Positions 63,260-64,000 of a stretch of DNA of 64,000 nt are shown one piece after another. Source of the stretch: Rhodamnia argentea (Eukaryota; Streptophyta; Magnoliopsida; Myrtales; Myrtaceae); contig NC_063157.1 of assembly GCF_020921035.1 (NCBI RefSeq), forward strand, positions 20,663,015-20,727,014, in the 5' to 3' direction. A model generated the notes under the pieces. The model was not told where the DNA came from. It made no database searches and saw only the letters and a program-made list of their open reading frames with translations. Positions within the stretch are counted from its first letter, which is position 1; each line of letters begins with the position of its first letter. The position numbers were made by a program, and so were the translations under genes.

Positions 63260-64000
63260 TCAGCGAGGCTGATGAATGCGTCGAGGAGCACACTTGACAC
63301 TCACCTTCTGGACTGATTTCTTGCAGAACTTTTGAGATCCCATTACTGGTGATTTGGGCGCTCTATGCTTGGGTGACTTCGGCATGCTCGGGTCCTGCAA
63401 CAGAGCTTTAGCCAAGTTCTTCAACAGAGCTTCAAGCTCCATTTGCGCACCTGTTACCCGAAGAAAGGAAGATCGACAAACCAGCTTCAGAATTCAGATA
63501 CCCTCTACAGCAACAACAGTTTCCATAACTATTCAAAAACGCTTCACTAAAACATACAATCAAGGAAAAATCTCATCTTTCATCAAACATTGAAAAGCAA
63601 CAGAGATACAACTACTGATTTATACAAGGAGCAGCACACAAGCAAGACCCTATATTTTTTTGTCTACTCCCCCTTCGAATTCATATCGTGCACAAAACAA
63701 CACAAAATCACAACTTTGATTCCACGATTTCGCATCACCAAAATTAATCAGTACACCACAGAGAATCGTTACCATTGAGCAGTTTCCCCTCTTCTTCACC
63801 AACGCCCATTGGATCTGATCCTCCATTTTCCCTCTTGTCAACACCATCCAGCTCATCCACCAACATGAACTCATCATCCATAATCTCCCGCATCATATCA
63901 TCCTCGTCATGACCAAAAGCGTCGTCACAATCATTCGTTCCGAAATCGTCGTCCCCACGTTGGCTCAGCCAGTAATTGCGATACCAAGGCGACGCCTTCA
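63260..64000 (-). CDS. Acidic protein of unknown function, 3' part of gene
   Basis: The gene runs off the right end of the window. Two exons are visible: the first enters at 64000 and ends at 63773, and the last is 63450-63260. They join in phase (LLN/GAQMELEALLKNLAKALL). The visible exon starts KASPWYRNYWLSQRGDDDFG and is rich in Asp, Glu and Met (FGHDEDDMMREIMDDEFML). The last 60 residues are basic and Pro/Ser/Lys-rich (MPKSPKHRAPKSPV) and end in HQPR. I do not recognise the family. The true start is outside this window. Confidence 0.7.

Overview
This is nuclear DNA from a flowering plant, most likely a eudicot. The evidence is spliced genes with GT-AG introns, plant-only gene families (DUF4220/DUF594, IQD, OBERON, TAB2), AT-rich intergenic DNA and many plant transposons. 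The repeat families would fit Myrtales, but that is a weak inference. I see no operons, CRISPR arrays or prokaryotic features.

Layout. 1-4.8 kb holds no convincing gene. 5.1-7.8 kb (+) is a nine-exon GH28 polygalacturonase. 8.25-8.6 kb is a Mutator-type miniature element. 9.65-12.76 kb (-) is a three-exon plant protein of unknown function. 13.73-18.55 kb (+) is a short-LTR Ty1/copia fossil. 18.96-19.33 kb carries shuffled fragments of two host genes that also lie in this window. 21.3-21.7 kb is a tandem repeat. 21.99-31.80 kb (+) is a DUF4220/DUF594 gene, now a pseudogene, split by a 7.66 kb Ty1/copia element (-) that itself holds a Mutator-type element and a tRNA-like segment. 33.07-39.38 kb (-) is a 12-exon DusA-like tRNA-dihydrouridine synthase; one intron carries an RTE LINE and a Tourist-type MITE, each with its target duplication. 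40.36-43.17 kb (+) is a TAB2 homologue, divergent from the Dus gene. 43.91-44.27 kb (-) is a small probable membrane protein. 45.82-50.24 kb (+) is an OBERON-type PHD protein. 51.0-52.45 kb (-) is a decayed NLR resistance gene. 52.5-54.0 kb is a probable inverted-repeat transposon. 55.29-57.00 kb (-) is NAA10 with a histidine-rich tail. 58.50-60.73 kb (-) is an IQD calmodulin-binding protein. 63.26 kb to the window end (-) is the 3' part of an unidentified acidic protein gene.

The genes do not form a pathway; this is ordinary plant gene neighbourhood. I found no convincing new biological system. The best leads are structural: the layered insertion in the DUF4220 gene, the composite of gene fragments near 19 kb, and the NLR relic. 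Exon borders were built by hand from reading frame and GT-AG signals; every multi-exon model closes in phase, but none has been checked against transcripts.
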